A stretch of 64,000 bases of DNA from positions 48,159 to 112,158 of the IMG/VR virus record IMGVR_UViG_3300032236_001082; one strand, given 5' to 3'. The notes below the pieces were generated by a model. It saw only the letters and a list, made by a program, of their open reading frames with translations, had not been told where the DNA came from and searched no databases. The position numbers and the translations under genes are program-made. Origin of the DNA: a virus. This document shows, piece by piece, positions 7,010 through 13,374 of this stretch (positions are counted from its first letter, which is position 1; each line of letters starts with the position of its first letter).

Positions 7010-7452
7010 TACATAATTGATTTCTTGATAGTGCTAGAAAGCTGCCAGTTCCATTTCTGATGCATGGATTCTCTTATTTCTAAATCGCCAGCTATACCAA
7101 TCTGACCAGCTTCTTCTGCTGCTTTATGTGCTACTCTTAAATCATTAATAACTATTTCGTTAGACATCAAAAAGCTTTCAATCTGATCAAGCGGGTTATT
7201 CCCAAAATAAAATGAACTAATGTTTCTATTCTCAATAAACTGCTCTAGCATGTGTGGGGCTGGAGTATTAAGTTTACGTAACATCTCTGAAATATCATCA
7301 ATAGACTCATAAACATCTTCATAGATTTCCAAGAACTTAGAATGCATCTCTGGGAATAGCATGCCCTCTACATTCCAGTGATAGCCGTGAATTTGAAAAT
7401 AAGCAGTAACTACGTCTGCTTGTAATTTCTTTAATGCCTCTGTTAATTCCAT
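7009..7452 (-). CDS. dps: Dps-family ferritin-like protein
   Basis: The 147-residue protein carries the Dps signature: GYHWNVEGMLFPEMH at residues 23-37 and IDDISEML near 51-58, placing ferroxidase ligands His25, His37, Asp52 and Glu56. The acidic ligand usually four residues after the second His is Leu41, with Glu42 next to it. Dps dodecamers oxidise Fe(II) with peroxide and protect DNA. Located in an accessory block with other stress genes. Family call is strong. Confidence 0.88.
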   Translation of the reverse strand: MELTEALKKLQADVVTAYFQIHGYHWNVEGMLFPEMHSKFLEIYEDVYESIDDISEMLRKLNTPAPHMLEQFIENRNISSFYFGNNPLDQIESFLMSNEIVINDLRVAHKAAEEAGQIGIAGDLEIRESMHQKWNWQLSSTIKKSIM

Positions 7453-7649
7453 TAGTTTAATCTCTCCTTAATCCATACCCACAAATGCTCGTGCCAATAA
7501 TATAACGCTGTCTCAAACAACATCTCGGCAGAAGCTAATTTTAATCCTACTGTCCATTCACTAGTAATGAATGTACCCAAAAGTGTTACCATTAAAAAGT
7601 GAAATAAATACCAGCTAAATGTTTTTAGTAAGATTAGTTTATGCTTCAT
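7452..7649 (-). CDS. DUF2061-like small membrane protein
   Basis: The 65-residue protein has two hydrophobic segments (about 10-27 and 33-52) and the family ending ALYYWHEHLWVWIKERL, close to the DUF2061 YYxHERxW pattern. It starts KTFSWYLFHFLMV, matching the family's KtisWR opening. Function of the family is unknown. It shares its stop with the dps start region. Confidence 0.7.
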   Translation of the reverse strand: MKHKLILLKTFSWYLFHFLMVTLLGTFITSEWTVGLKLASAEMLFETALYYWHEHLWVWIKERLN

Positions 7650-7771
7650 TTTGTTTTAGCGTATCCTGTCTTCTTTTTGTTCATTGATCCTGGCAACTTC
7701 CCGCCAGGTCCTTTGTGATTCTTTTGTCGAATCTCTAAAGCTTTTTTGATTTTTTCAGTCTTATTTCCCAT
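7646..7771 (-). CDS. Small basic protein, 41 aa
   Basis: The frame starts MGNKTEKIKKALEIRQ and continues with a Gly/Lys-rich tail (KGPGGKLPGSMNKKK), very basic and probably disordered. AGGAG precedes the ATG, and the TGA overlaps the next ATG. A TGATATAAT motif lies 9 bp upstream. Function unknown; nucleic acid binding is plausible. Confidence 0.55.
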   Translation of the reverse strand: MGNKTEKIKKALEIRQKNHKGPGGKLPGSMNKKKTGYAKTK

Positions 7772-7780
7772 GATTCTCCT

Positions 7781-7789
7781 ATTATATCA
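7781..7789 (-). promoter_or_regulatory. Extended -10 promoter motif TGATATAAT
   Basis: The minus strand reads TGATATAAT ending 9 bp before the ATG of the 41-aa gene, overlapping the end of the TauD-like gene. It belongs to the TGNTATAAT set found in many spacers of this window. The transcript would have almost no leader. Confidence 0.5.
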
Positions 7790-8615
7790 TATTATTAATG
7801 TCTGGCTTGGTTAAAGTGGCCCAGACACCATTAAAATATCTTTCTTCTGGCTTAAATCCGCCAGTTATAGTGTGTACAAGTTTAAATAAATCGGGAATTA
7901 AGATGTCTCCCTGTTGCCATTTATGCACTATTCTAATGTCTTCATTGTTCTTCACTTGATCGTTTAAGAACATCATAATTCTATTAAATTCTTTTTCCAT
8001 TGGATCGGAAGGCTCAAAACCATTATATCTTGCTAAATATTTGTACTTAGAGGGATCAGCATTGAAATCAACGTGAGCCATCAATTCGCCCGTTCTATAA
8101 TGTTTAGAAGCGCAATTTGCCAATATGACATCATCAAAATAATAAAAATAGGTTTGGGAGTCTGTAATTATCTGTTGCTCTTGAGGATTTAAAAGATTCC
8201 ATAATTTGTGGGCATCTACAAAGTAAGTTTTACCGCTGTCTGGACTACAAGTAAATGTCTTCATGTTCCAAATAGCACCAGCAGTTCTATTCTTTCTATA
8301 GAAATGCTCTAGGTGCCAAGTGATTACAATATCGTCATTTCCCCACTTTTCGTTATAAGCGTGTTTGTGGTTTTCTGAATAAAAAGCATAAGCATTAAAT
8401 GCTTCAAGATTTTCTGGGTCATCAAAAGACTTAGTATTAGGAAACCAGCCAGCTTTATCTCCAAATATTTTAAGTATTTCTACTTGTTCTTCTTTTGAAA
8501 CATCCCCACCTCTAAAACAGATGACAGAATTTTCCTCAAATTTATCAAAATAATATTGAAGGTTATCTTTAATTCCTTCTATACCTGGATACTGTGTAAT
8601 ATATGGACTTAGCAT
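7782..8615 (-). CDS. TauD/TfdA-like 2OG-Fe(II) dioxygenase
   Basis: The 277-residue protein resembles clavaminate synthase/TauD-type oxygenases: TWHLEHFYRKNRTAG with HxE ligands His101 and Glu103, the segment SGKTYFVDAHKLWNLL, distal His248 in KLVHTITGG and Arg259 in PEERYFNG for 2-oxoglutarate. These enzymes hydroxylate small molecules or peptides using Fe(II), O2 and 2-oxoglutarate. It is the only oxygenase of this subtype in the window; the other eight are P4H- or JmjC-like. Substrate unknown. Confidence 0.75.
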   Translation of the reverse strand: MLSPYITQYPGIEGIKDNLQYYFDKFEENSVICFRGGDVSKEEQVEILKIFGDKAGWFPNTKSFDDPENLEAFNAYAFYSENHKHAYNEKWGNDDIVITWHLEHFYRKNRTAGAIWNMKTFTCSPDSGKTYFVDAHKLWNLLNPQEQQIITDSQTYFYYFDDVILANCASKHYRTGELMAHVDFNADPSKYKYLARYNGFEPSDPMEKEFNRIMMFLNDQVKNNEDIRIVHKWQQGDILIPDLFKLVHTITGGFKPEERYFNGVWATLTKPDINNMI

Positions 8616-8840
8616 TTAGTTACTTGATTGGGATGGCTTTTGATTGATGTACTCCCGCTCATCAATAATTTCGTATGCTTGATTATCAAGCTTTTCTTGG
8701 TTTTTATTGTAATGATGACCACAAAACATTAATTCTCCGCTTATTAATTTAACTAAAACAAAAGCTTGAGAACCACATGCATCACATCTATCAATTACAT
8801 TTAATGTACGATCTGCTTTTTCTTGTGTCATTGTCATCAT
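8616..8840 (-). CDS. DUF7455-like actinobacterial protein
   Basis: The core NVIDRCDACGSQAFVLVKL followed by LMFCGHHYNKN matches DUF7455, a small zinc-binding family of Actinobacteria and their phages. Cys, Cys, Cys and His-His give the likely metal site. The start at 8840 (MMTMTQEK) is chosen because the longer frame reads through tRNA-Lys. Function is unknown, but the family supports the host assignment. Confidence 0.75.
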   Translation of the reverse strand: MMTMTQEKADRTLNVIDRCDACGSQAFVLVKLISGELMFCGHHYNKNQEKLDNQAYEIIDEREYINQKPSQSSN

Positions 8841-8881
8841 AGGTATAGTATATCCTTTTATATTAGTAGTTACAAGTTTAG

Positions 8882-8954
8882 TGCCTCCAGTAGGGCTCGA
8901 ACCTACGACCCGCAGATTAAAAGTCTGCTGCTCTACCAACTGAGCTATAGAAGC
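8882..8954 (-). tRNA. tRNA-Lys (TTT)
   Basis: A 73-nt cloverleaf folds fully: acceptor GCTTCTA/TGGAGGC, D-stem GCTC/GAGC, anticodon loop CTTTTAA (anticodon TTT), T-loop TTCGAGC. Discriminator A; CCA is not encoded. It reads AAA/AAG, frequent in this A+T-rich genome. Confidence 0.95.
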
Positions 8955-8958
8955 AAGT

Positions 8959-8994
8959 GATCAATACAGGTAAAGGGAAACTACTGTATTGATC
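8959..8994 (-). other. Hairpin 5' of tRNA-Lys
   Basis: GATCAATACAG pairs perfectly with CTGTATTGATC (11 bp) across a 14-nt loop, ending 4 bp before the tRNA-Lys 5' end. It probably guides tRNA 5' processing or stabilises the precursor (inference). Confidence 0.6.
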
Positions 8995-8996
8995 GT

Positions 8997-9085
8997 GATA
9001 CTGCTGGTTTACCCTAGCCTTTTGCCAGCCTATTGTCCACGTCTGGAGTCGGACCCATTTTCTTCCGCCACGCAATAGTTGTATC
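8997..9085 (-). other. Structured spacer between tRNA-Lys and tRNA-Leu
   Basis: Nested complementary blocks are visible: GATAC/GTATC outermost, then CTATTG/CAATAG, and CTGG/CCAG. The spacer is richer in G+C than its surroundings. On the minus strand it also holds a 14-codon ORF (MGPTPDVDNRLAKG) preceded by GGCGGAAG. It is not a canonical tRNA: no T-loop or D-arm fits. It could be a small RNA or micro-ORF. Confidence 0.4.
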
Positions 9086-9086
9086 G

Positions 9087-9159
9087 TACCCCAAGACAGA
9101 TTCGAACTGTCGCTGTATGGATTTTAAGTCCACTATCTCTACCGCTGGATTACTGGGGC
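9087..9159 (-). tRNA. tRNA-Leu-type (TAA) with short variable arm
   Basis: 73-nt cloverleaf: acceptor GCCCCAG/TTGGGGT, anticodon stem GTGGA/TCCAT with loop CTTAAAA (anticodon TAA), T-arm GACAG-TTCGAAT-CTGTC. By anticodon it reads UUA. The variable loop is only 5 nt (ACAGC), whereas bacterial tRNA-Leu is class II with a long arm. Charging identity is therefore uncertain. Confidence 0.88.
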
Positions 9160-9160
9160 T

Positions 9161-9235
9161 TGGAGCCCCCCGTCAGGATTGAACTGACGACCTTCCGCTT
9201 ACAAGGCGGATGCTCTACCACTGAGCTAGGGAGGC
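9161..9235 (-). tRNA. tRNA-Thr (TGT)
   Basis: Acceptor GCCTCCC/GGGGGGC, D-stem GCTC/GAGC, anticodon arm TCCGC-CTTGTAA-GCGGA (TGT), T-arm GTCAG-TTCAATC-CTGAC, discriminator T and an encoded CCA. Reads ACA. Separated from tRNA-Leu by one base. Confidence 0.95.
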
Positions 9236-9269
9236 GGATGCCAACCGTGATAAAAAACCGTTGGCTGTA

Positions 9270-9352
9270 GATACCTATCTAATTCTGCAGAGCAATCTCC
9301 ATCGTGCTGAACCACTTCGTATGATGCAGTTAGAACTCAATTTATCGGTATC
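9270..9352 (-). other. Structured spacer between tRNA-Thr and tRNA-Arg
   Basis: Complementary blocks nest as GATACC (9270-9275)/GGTATC (9347-9352), TCTAA/TTAGA and CTGCA/TGCAG, forming a long interrupted hairpin. No tRNA arms fit. A 25-codon minus-strand ORF (start near 9356) also crosses it. Its outer stem resembles the GATAC/GTATC stem of the other tRNA spacer. Confidence 0.4.
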
Positions 9353-9361
9353 CAACATCTC

Positions 9362-9386
9362 AGAATAAATTGTTCAGATTTATTCT
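9362..9386 (-). other. AT-rich hairpin 3' of tRNA-Arg
   Basis: AGAATAAAT pairs with ATTTATTCT (9 bp) across a 7-nt loop, about 5 bp beyond the tRNA-Arg 3' end. It is a probable processing or stabilising element; it could also be a weak terminator. Confidence 0.5.
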
Positions 9387-9391
9387 TTGAG

Positions 9392-9464
9392 CCCCCTCGG
9401 CACGATTCGAACGTGCGACGCAGGCCTTAGAAGAGCCTCGCTCTATCCTCTGAGCTACGAAGGG
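9392..9464 (-). tRNA. tRNA-Arg (TCT)
   Basis: Acceptor CCCTTCG/CGAGGGG, D-stem GCTC/GAGC, anticodon arm AGGCT-CTTCTAA-GGCCT (TCT), T-arm GCACG-TTCGAAT-CGTGC, discriminator G, no encoded CCA. Reads AGA, a codon rare in most actinobacteria. Confidence 0.95.
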
Positions 9465-9471
9465 AAACCTA

Positions 9472-9984
9472 TTATGCAGAAAGAATTTTACTTAAAGAAT
9501 TAACTGTTGCTGCAATTCTTCCGATATCACGCAACTGTTCTACTGTATATCCTTCTTGCTTGAGAGTCTCATAATGCGCCTTAACGCAGAAATGACACTT
9601 ACCAATAATTGATGAAGCTAATGAATATGCTTCAAACTTAGCTTTTGTTGTACCGCCGTGTGATGCAATAGCATTCATTCTTAACTGTGCTGGTAAACCA
9701 GACAAAGCAGAATCATCCGCCATTTCAACGTAAGGATACCACACATTGTTTTGAGCCATCAAGGCACCAGCAGTCAAAGCAGCATTTTTTTCTACTTCAT
9801 CCGTTGCGCCTGCAGCAATAAATGCCAAAAGCTTTCCATTTCCTGTTGCAAAAGCAGCAGCAATTGCTAAATAAGTAACTTGATCTGGGTCAATCGTAGA
9901 ACGATTGACCACAGCATCTAAGTTCAACTTAATATCTTTTGCATATTCTGGCAAAGAATCTTTTAGTTGATCAACCCAAGACAT
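9472..9984 (-). CDS. ahpD: Alkyl hydroperoxide reductase AhpD
   Basis: Starting at ATG 9984 (MSWVDQLKDSLPEYAKDIKL) the protein is 170 residues, the usual AhpD length. The active site is Cys130-His-Phe-Cys133 with His137 and Glu118, the same numbering as Mycobacterium tuberculosis AhpD; the His132 of that enzyme is Phe here. AhpD passes electrons from a lipoamide system to AhpC and is itself a weak peroxidase. The gene overlaps the ahpC stop, so the two are co-translated. An upstream in-frame ATG inside ahpC is rejected. Confidence 0.92.
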   Translation of the reverse strand: MSWVDQLKDSLPEYAKDIKLNLDAVVNRSTIDPDQVTYLAIAAAFATGNGKLLAFIAAGATDEVEKNAALTAGALMAQNNVWYPYVEMADDSALSGLPAQLRMNAIASHGGTTKAKFEAYSLASSIIGKCHFCVKAHYETLKQEGYTVEQLRDIGRIAATVNSLSKILSA

Positions 9985-10520
9985 TAGAGAGTTGCCCCTC
10001 CAAGTGGACGATTGCAAGCACAAAGCTCACCAGTCTGAAGTGCATCCAAGACACGAAGTGCCTCATCCGCATTGCGACCAACATCTAGGTTGTTTACTGT
10101 AATATGCTGAATTACATTCTCTGGGTCAACAATAAATGTTGCACGGAGTGTAACTCCTTGTGGGGTAATAATGCCCAAGTCTGATGAGAGTTCACGTGCT
10201 GAGTCAGCAAATGCCCATGAGTTTGTCTTAGCAAGATCTTCATGGTTATTACGCCAAGCGACCTTACAGAACTCATTATCAACTGAACCTGTCATAAGTA
10301 CCGCATCACGGTCATTAAAATCATTAACTAACTTGTCGTATGCAACAATTTCTGTTGGACATACAAACGTAAAATCTTTTGGATAAAATGCAATAATCTT
10401 CCACTTTCCAGCGAAAGAATCTTGATTCAAGTTCTCAAAAGAAGAATCATCATACGCCAATGCTCCTGGCTTAACACCAACAACATTGAAGTTTCCTAAC
10501 TTATCTCCTACGGTCTTCAT
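9984..10520 (-). CDS. ahpC: Alkyl hydroperoxide reductase AhpC (2-Cys peroxiredoxin)
   Basis: The 178-residue peroxiredoxin has the peroxidatic Cys54 in FTFVCPTEIVAYDKL and two C-terminal cysteines, Cys167 and Cys169 (LCACNRPLGG), the CxC arrangement of mycobacterial AhpC. It reduces peroxides and peroxynitrite and is recycled by AhpD. A good AAGGAG site precedes the ATG. The pair sits between two groups of phage tRNA genes, a typical place for acquired cargo genes. No OxyR or other regulator is visible nearby. Confidence 0.95.
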   Translation of the reverse strand: MKTVGDKLGNFNVVGVKPGALAYDDSSFENLNQDSFAGKWKIIAFYPKDFTFVCPTEIVAYDKLVNDFNDRDAVLMTGSVDNEFCKVAWRNNHEDLAKTNSWAFADSARELSSDLGIITPQGVTLRATFIVDPENVIQHITVNNLDVGRNADEALRVLDALQTGELCACNRPLGGATL

Positions 10521-10552
10521 ATTTCTCCTTATATAAGAAGGCTTGCGCCTTG

Positions 10553-10626
10553 CGATCTCAACGGGACTTGAACCCGCAACCTCTACCGTGACAGGGTAGC
10601 GATCTAACCAATTGATCTATGAGATC
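10553..10626 (-). tRNA. tRNA-Asp (GTC)
   Basis: Acceptor GATCTCA/TGAGATC, D-stem GATC/GATC, anticodon arm CTACC-CTGTCAC-GGTAG (GTC), T-arm GCGGG-TTCAAGT-CCCGT, discriminator G. 74 nt without CCA. Confidence 0.95.
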
Positions 10627-10630
10627 CTAG

Positions 10631-10704
10631 TGGAACAGCTCGGACTTGAACCGAGGATTACCGAATTATGAGTTCGGGGCTTTAACCAACTAAGCTACTG
10701 TTCC
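10631..10704 (-). tRNA. tRNA-Met (CAT), elongator or Ile2
   Basis: Acceptor GGAACAG/CTGTTCC, D-stem GCTT/AAGC, anticodon arm CCGAA-CTCATAA-TTCGG (CAT), T-arm CTCGG-TTCAAGT-CCGAG, discriminator A. The CAT anticodon could be elongator Met or lysidine-modified Ile2; sequence alone does not settle it. Confidence 0.93.
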
Positions 10705-10706
10705 TT

Positions 10707-10783
10707 TGGTAGAATGTTTGCGAATTGAACGCAACTCTAGGGAGGATATAAGCCACCACCTGACCACCAGCCAGCCACATTCC
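10707..10783 (-). tRNA. tRNA-Ile-type (TAT), imperfect anticodon stem
   Basis: Acceptor GGAATGT/ACATTCT, T-arm TTGCG-TTCAATT-CGCAA and an encoded ACCA end are perfect. The D-stem is CTGG/TCAG. The anticodon arm GGTGG-CTTATAT-CCTCC gives anticodon TAT with one T-T mismatch and an extra base at 26-27. It lies 2 bp and 1 bp from neighbouring tRNAs, which supports it as a real gene. It would read AUA directly. Confidence 0.78.
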
Positions 10784-10784
10784 G

Positions 10785-10857
10785 CTGGGGTGACAGGGAT
10801 CGAACCTGTGACACTTCGATTAACAGTCGAATGCTCTGCCTGCTGAGCTACACCCCA
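10785..10857 (-). tRNA. tRNA-Asn (GTT)
   Basis: Acceptor TGGGGTG/CACCCCA, D-stem GCTC/GAGC, anticodon arm TTCGA-CTGTTAA-TCGAA (GTT), T-arm ACAGG-TTCGATC-CCTGT, discriminator G. First tRNA of the cluster in transcription order. Confidence 0.95.
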
Positions 10858-10862
10858 AAAGG

Positions 10863-10975
10863 GTACGGTAAGCAAATCCATCTGCACAGGCGTTGGGGTC
10901 TCTTACACCGCAAACGCTATAGCCGAGTATGTAATATGTAACTATAACATCCTAAGAAAGTGTTGCTTACCGTAC
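10863..10975 (-). repeat. 13-bp inverted repeat enclosing a structured leader
   Basis: GTACGGTAAGCAA (10863-10875) is perfectly repeated in inverse as TTGCTTACCGTAC (10963-10975). Inside, GCGTT/AACGC can form a further stem. The element lies between a TATAAT and the first tRNA, so it is probably the 5' leader of the tRNA transcript. It holds no protein gene. Confidence 0.6.
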
Positions 10976-10981
10976 TATCAT

Positions 10982-10990
10982 ATTATACTA
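10982..10990 (-). promoter_or_regulatory. Putative -10 element of the tRNA operon
   Basis: TAGTATAAT on the minus strand sits just after the SDR stop codon and just before the structured tRNA leader. The same 9-mer occurs at 35717-35725. No clear -35 box. Confidence 0.5.
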
Positions 10991-10997
10991 TTAAGGG

Positions 10998-11585
10998 TTA
11001 TTTGATGTCAATAGTTTTGCCATTATAAGACGTGTCTGCATCTAATATTAAATTAGCTATATCTTCACGCATAGAATCTGTGATTGTGGCTGGGGATATT
11101 GAAAACATTGATTGATTATCTGATAATTGACTTGAAGCCGATCTAACGAATGCTTCTACTCCCGCCTTTACAGCAGAATAGTGTGCATCTTGAATAGGGA
11201 TATCAGCAGCAATTGATGATATAAATACTATTTGTCCATCAAACTCAAGCATATGTGTTAGATTCATTATAAGTGAAATATAATTAATTAAGAATGCATC
11301 ATAAAAACTTATCATTTCATCTTCAGCAACGTCTTTATAACTTCTACCCAAACCACTACCAGATAAAAATATTATCTTTGAGTAAAAATGTTTAGGAAGA
11401 AATGTAAAAAACATTTCTATAGAATGCTTATCATACAAATCAAGCTTAATCCAAGTGTAGTTATTGTATATCTTATCAACTTGTCTAAATGTCATTGCAG
11501 CGATTTCATAACCATTATTTTCTAATTTTGAAATGATAGGTTGAGCTAGGCTGGAAGTCCCGCCTATTATTAATACTTTTTTCAT
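10998..11585 (-). CDS. Short-chain dehydrogenase/reductase (SDR)
   Basis: The 195-residue protein has the Rossmann start MKKVLIIGGTSSLAQPI (nucleotide-binding loop, third Gly replaced by Ala), Asn101, Ser123/124, Tyr136 and Lys140 (YSAVK). All four catalytic residues of the SDR family are present, though it is shorter than the usual 250. SDRs oxidise or reduce alcohols and sugars with NAD(P). It may modify a sugar or lipid; the substrate is unknown. It lies directly upstream of the tRNA promoter. Confidence 0.72.
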   Translation of the reverse strand: MKKVLIIGGTSSLAQPIISKLENNGYEIAAMTFRQVDKIYNNYTWIKLDLYDKHSIEMFFTFLPKHFYSKIIFLSGSGLGRSYKDVAEDEMISFYDAFLINYISLIMNLTHMLEFDGQIVFISSIAADIPIQDAHYSAVKAGVEAFVRSASSQLSDNQSMFSISPATITDSMREDIANLILDADTSYNGKTIDIK

Positions 11586-11591
11586 TTTATC

Positions 11592-12170
11592 CTATATCGT
11601 TGTATTGTTGGAAGATCGGTTTCCGTACCCCGCAGATGACTGTCCATCATTTTCATATGTCGCTCTTGACGGGAAATAATATCTTGCATCTTGCATTGTG
11701 GAATTAAATTCTGGTCCCATTTGACCTTTATTGGATGGAACAAAAACTCCATCCCAAATTGATTTTTTGATAGGAATGCAATTAGGAACTGTTTTGCCAT
11801 CTTGTTCTTTTGTACCAGCATATTGATATCCTTCCCAACATGGTCCTTTACCTTTTGTAACACAATATGCACACTTTTCCGTATCAGAAATATAATGATG
11901 ATCATTTCCTAAATCATCGCATCCGCATGTCATGCATTTATTAACCACGTTATTCTCCTTATACTCCTCTGGGGTTTTAGTAGTCCTAACTTCATCGCTA
12001 AGTAGGTCTATTTTGGGGTTATCTAGGCCTTTAAGGGCCTCTTCTGCCTCTTCCTTAGTAAGGTAACAACCTATTGATTGTCCCGTCCCAGACTTTAAAA
12101 TAGAGTATCCGTGTTGACAATCTGGCGTACCAAACTCTATTGACCAGCCATCTCCACCTGTAAATATCAT
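11592..12170 (-). CDS. Cys-rich protein with CWxGY..VPNC and KKSIWDGVFVP motifs
   Basis: The 192-residue protein has an N-terminal segment with CYLTKEEAEEALKGL, a zinc-like cluster CMTCGCDD...CAYC near residues 79-103, then PCWEGYQYAGTKEQDGK followed by VPNCIP, a short motif seen at the ends of many phage and marine viral proteins. KKSIWDGVFVP follows and is shared with the protein at 3991-4746. It sits behind the collagen-like fibre gene, so a virion role is plausible but unproven. Confidence 0.55.
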   Translation of the reverse strand: MIFTGGDGWSIEFGTPDCQHGYSILKSGTGQSIGCYLTKEEAEEALKGLDNPKIDLLSDEVRTTKTPEEYKENNVVNKCMTCGCDDLGNDHHYISDTEKCAYCVTKGKGPCWEGYQYAGTKEQDGKTVPNCIPIKKSIWDGVFVPSNKGQMGPEFNSTMQDARYYFPSRATYENDGQSSAGYGNRSSNNTTI

Positions 12171-13057
12171 TACCAGTTGTCTCCTGCATGATAATCAATT
12201 TTTTTCCAAATTGGTGTTGAATTGTTTACATAATCTTTTATACATACATATAAGAAGGAAGAATCATGTGCGATCATACCCTCAACATCTCCAGATACTC
12301 CATAAGAATGTGCGGGAACAGAAGATTTTACAATAACAGATTTAATATCGCTATTGTAAGAAATTTCACCCGTTGAAGTATTATAAGATAATGGCTTTAT
12401 GCCTGAAGATTGTGGTTTATAGCCTATACCATTTATATAAGTTTTACCACCATCTTGGTAGATACCATTAGATCCCCCACCAAAATAAATCTTACCTATG
12501 CCAGACTCTTCAACTAAACGCAAAACTACATTATCGTTTCCATCATGCAATTCAATATTGTTTGCAATAATTGCGGGAAGCTGGGCTTGTGCAATACCAT
12601 CAATAAAGAATACACCGTTATCAATAGTTAAAGCAACTTGCTGATTTGTTGTAGCGTCCGTAATATAGATAGTACCTTCACCGATTGAAATAGATTTCCA
12701 TCTGTGTGTATCATTTCCAAGAGTGTAAGCATTGTCTGAGGCTGGGATCAGGTCTGTACCTATTACAGTTTTACCAGATCCATCTGTACCAATATTTTGT
12801 GCCATTCCCGTTCCAAAAGAAATATACCCTTTTGAAGAATCTTCAAAACCTCTTATTGAAAGTGTATTTGCAAGGTTAACATCACCAAGCCAAACATCAT
12901 CACCAATTTTAACATTGGTTCCATTGCCGTTATTTGTTACATATAACTTATCATATGTATCTGTGGGGGTTCCATTTCCTGCTGGACCTTGTGCTCCAGT
13001 GTCACCTTTAGGCCCTGGGGCTCCTGTTCCTGGGGTGCTTATATGAATTCTAGACAT
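12170..13057 (-). CDS. Collagen-like tail fibre/minor virion protein
   Basis: The 295-residue protein has an N-terminal Gly-x-y stretch (GAPGPKGDTGAQGPAG, residues 12-27), a beta-rich repeat body with SDNAYTLGNDTHRWKSI, typical of phage fibre stalks, and a C-terminal globular part. Collagen-like triple helices are common in phage fibres. It is separated from the main tail cluster and lies near the lysis genes. Pro residues in the collagen segment are potential hydroxylation sites for the phage oxygenases (inference). Confidence 0.7.
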   Translation of the reverse strand: MSRIHISTPGTGAPGPKGDTGAQGPAGNGTPTDTYDKLYVTNNGNGTNVKIGDDVWLGDVNLANTLSIRGFEDSSKGYISFGTGMAQNIGTDGSGKTVIGTDLIPASDNAYTLGNDTHRWKSISIGEGTIYITDATTNQQVALTIDNGVFFIDGIAQAQLPAIIANNIELHDGNDNVVLRLVEESGIGKIYFGGGSNGIYQDGGKTYINGIGYKPQSSGIKPLSYNTSTGEISYNSDIKSVIVKSSVPAHSYGVSGDVEGMIAHDSSFLYVCIKDYVNNSTPIWKKIDYHAGDNW

Positions 13058-13341
13058 TAATCTTGCACCAAGATGACTGCAACTGATGGAGTACCACTTG
13101 CTGCGATTGCGTATAAGTCATCCCCTGCTGAAACATCAAGGCTAAGTGCTCCACCTGGAATTAATCTAAATCCATAAGAGCTAGAAGTTACATTAGAACC
13201 ACCGATATAAATATTAATTGAAGAATCAACATTTTGCATAGAAACGGCTACATCTCTATTGTAAAATGGATCTATTGCTTCAGCAGTCAATTTGACTGGT
13301 GTAGAAGAATTAAGTGTTACTAAATTGTGTGTTAAAGACAT
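13057..13341 (-). CDS. Small beta-rich virion-like protein, 94 aa
   Basis: The sequence alternates hydrophobic and polar residues, with YIGGSNVTSSSYGFRLIPGG near residues 46-65, a pattern often seen in small phage tail or decoration proteins. Its stop overlaps the fibre start. A TGGTATAAT motif 24 bp upstream suggests an own promoter. The exact function is unknown. Confidence 0.55.
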   Translation of the reverse strand: MSLTHNLVTLNSSTPVKLTAEAIDPFYNRDVAVSMQNVDSSINIYIGGSNVTSSSYGFRLIPGGALSLDVSAGDDLYAIAASGTPSVAVILVQD

Positions 13342-13365
13342 TATTGGTACCTCCAGTACGTTTAT

Positions 13366-13374
13366 ATTATACCA
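13366..13374 (-). promoter_or_regulatory. Extended -10 promoter motif TGGTATAAT
   Basis: TGGTATAAT on the minus strand lies in the spacer before the 94-aa virion-like gene, with a GGAGGT ribosome binding site between it and the ATG. Same motif as at 16797, 18923, 34351 and 49092. Confidence 0.6.

Noticed and set aside
8841-8939. Longer start for the DUF7455 protein
   Set aside because: The extension is translated from tRNA-Lys sequence.
9079-9270. Plus-strand frame over tRNA-Leu and tRNA-Thr
   Set aside because: It lies on the complement of two well-folded tRNA genes.
10690-10887. Minus-strand frame across tRNA-Met, tRNA-Ile and tRNA-Asn
   Set aside because: Reading through three tRNAs, no domain and no ribosome binding site.
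11582-11905. 107-codon minus-strand frame overlapping the Cys-rich protein gene
   Set aside because: Shadow frame; the 192-aa frame has the known CWxGY and VPNC motifs and a coupled start.
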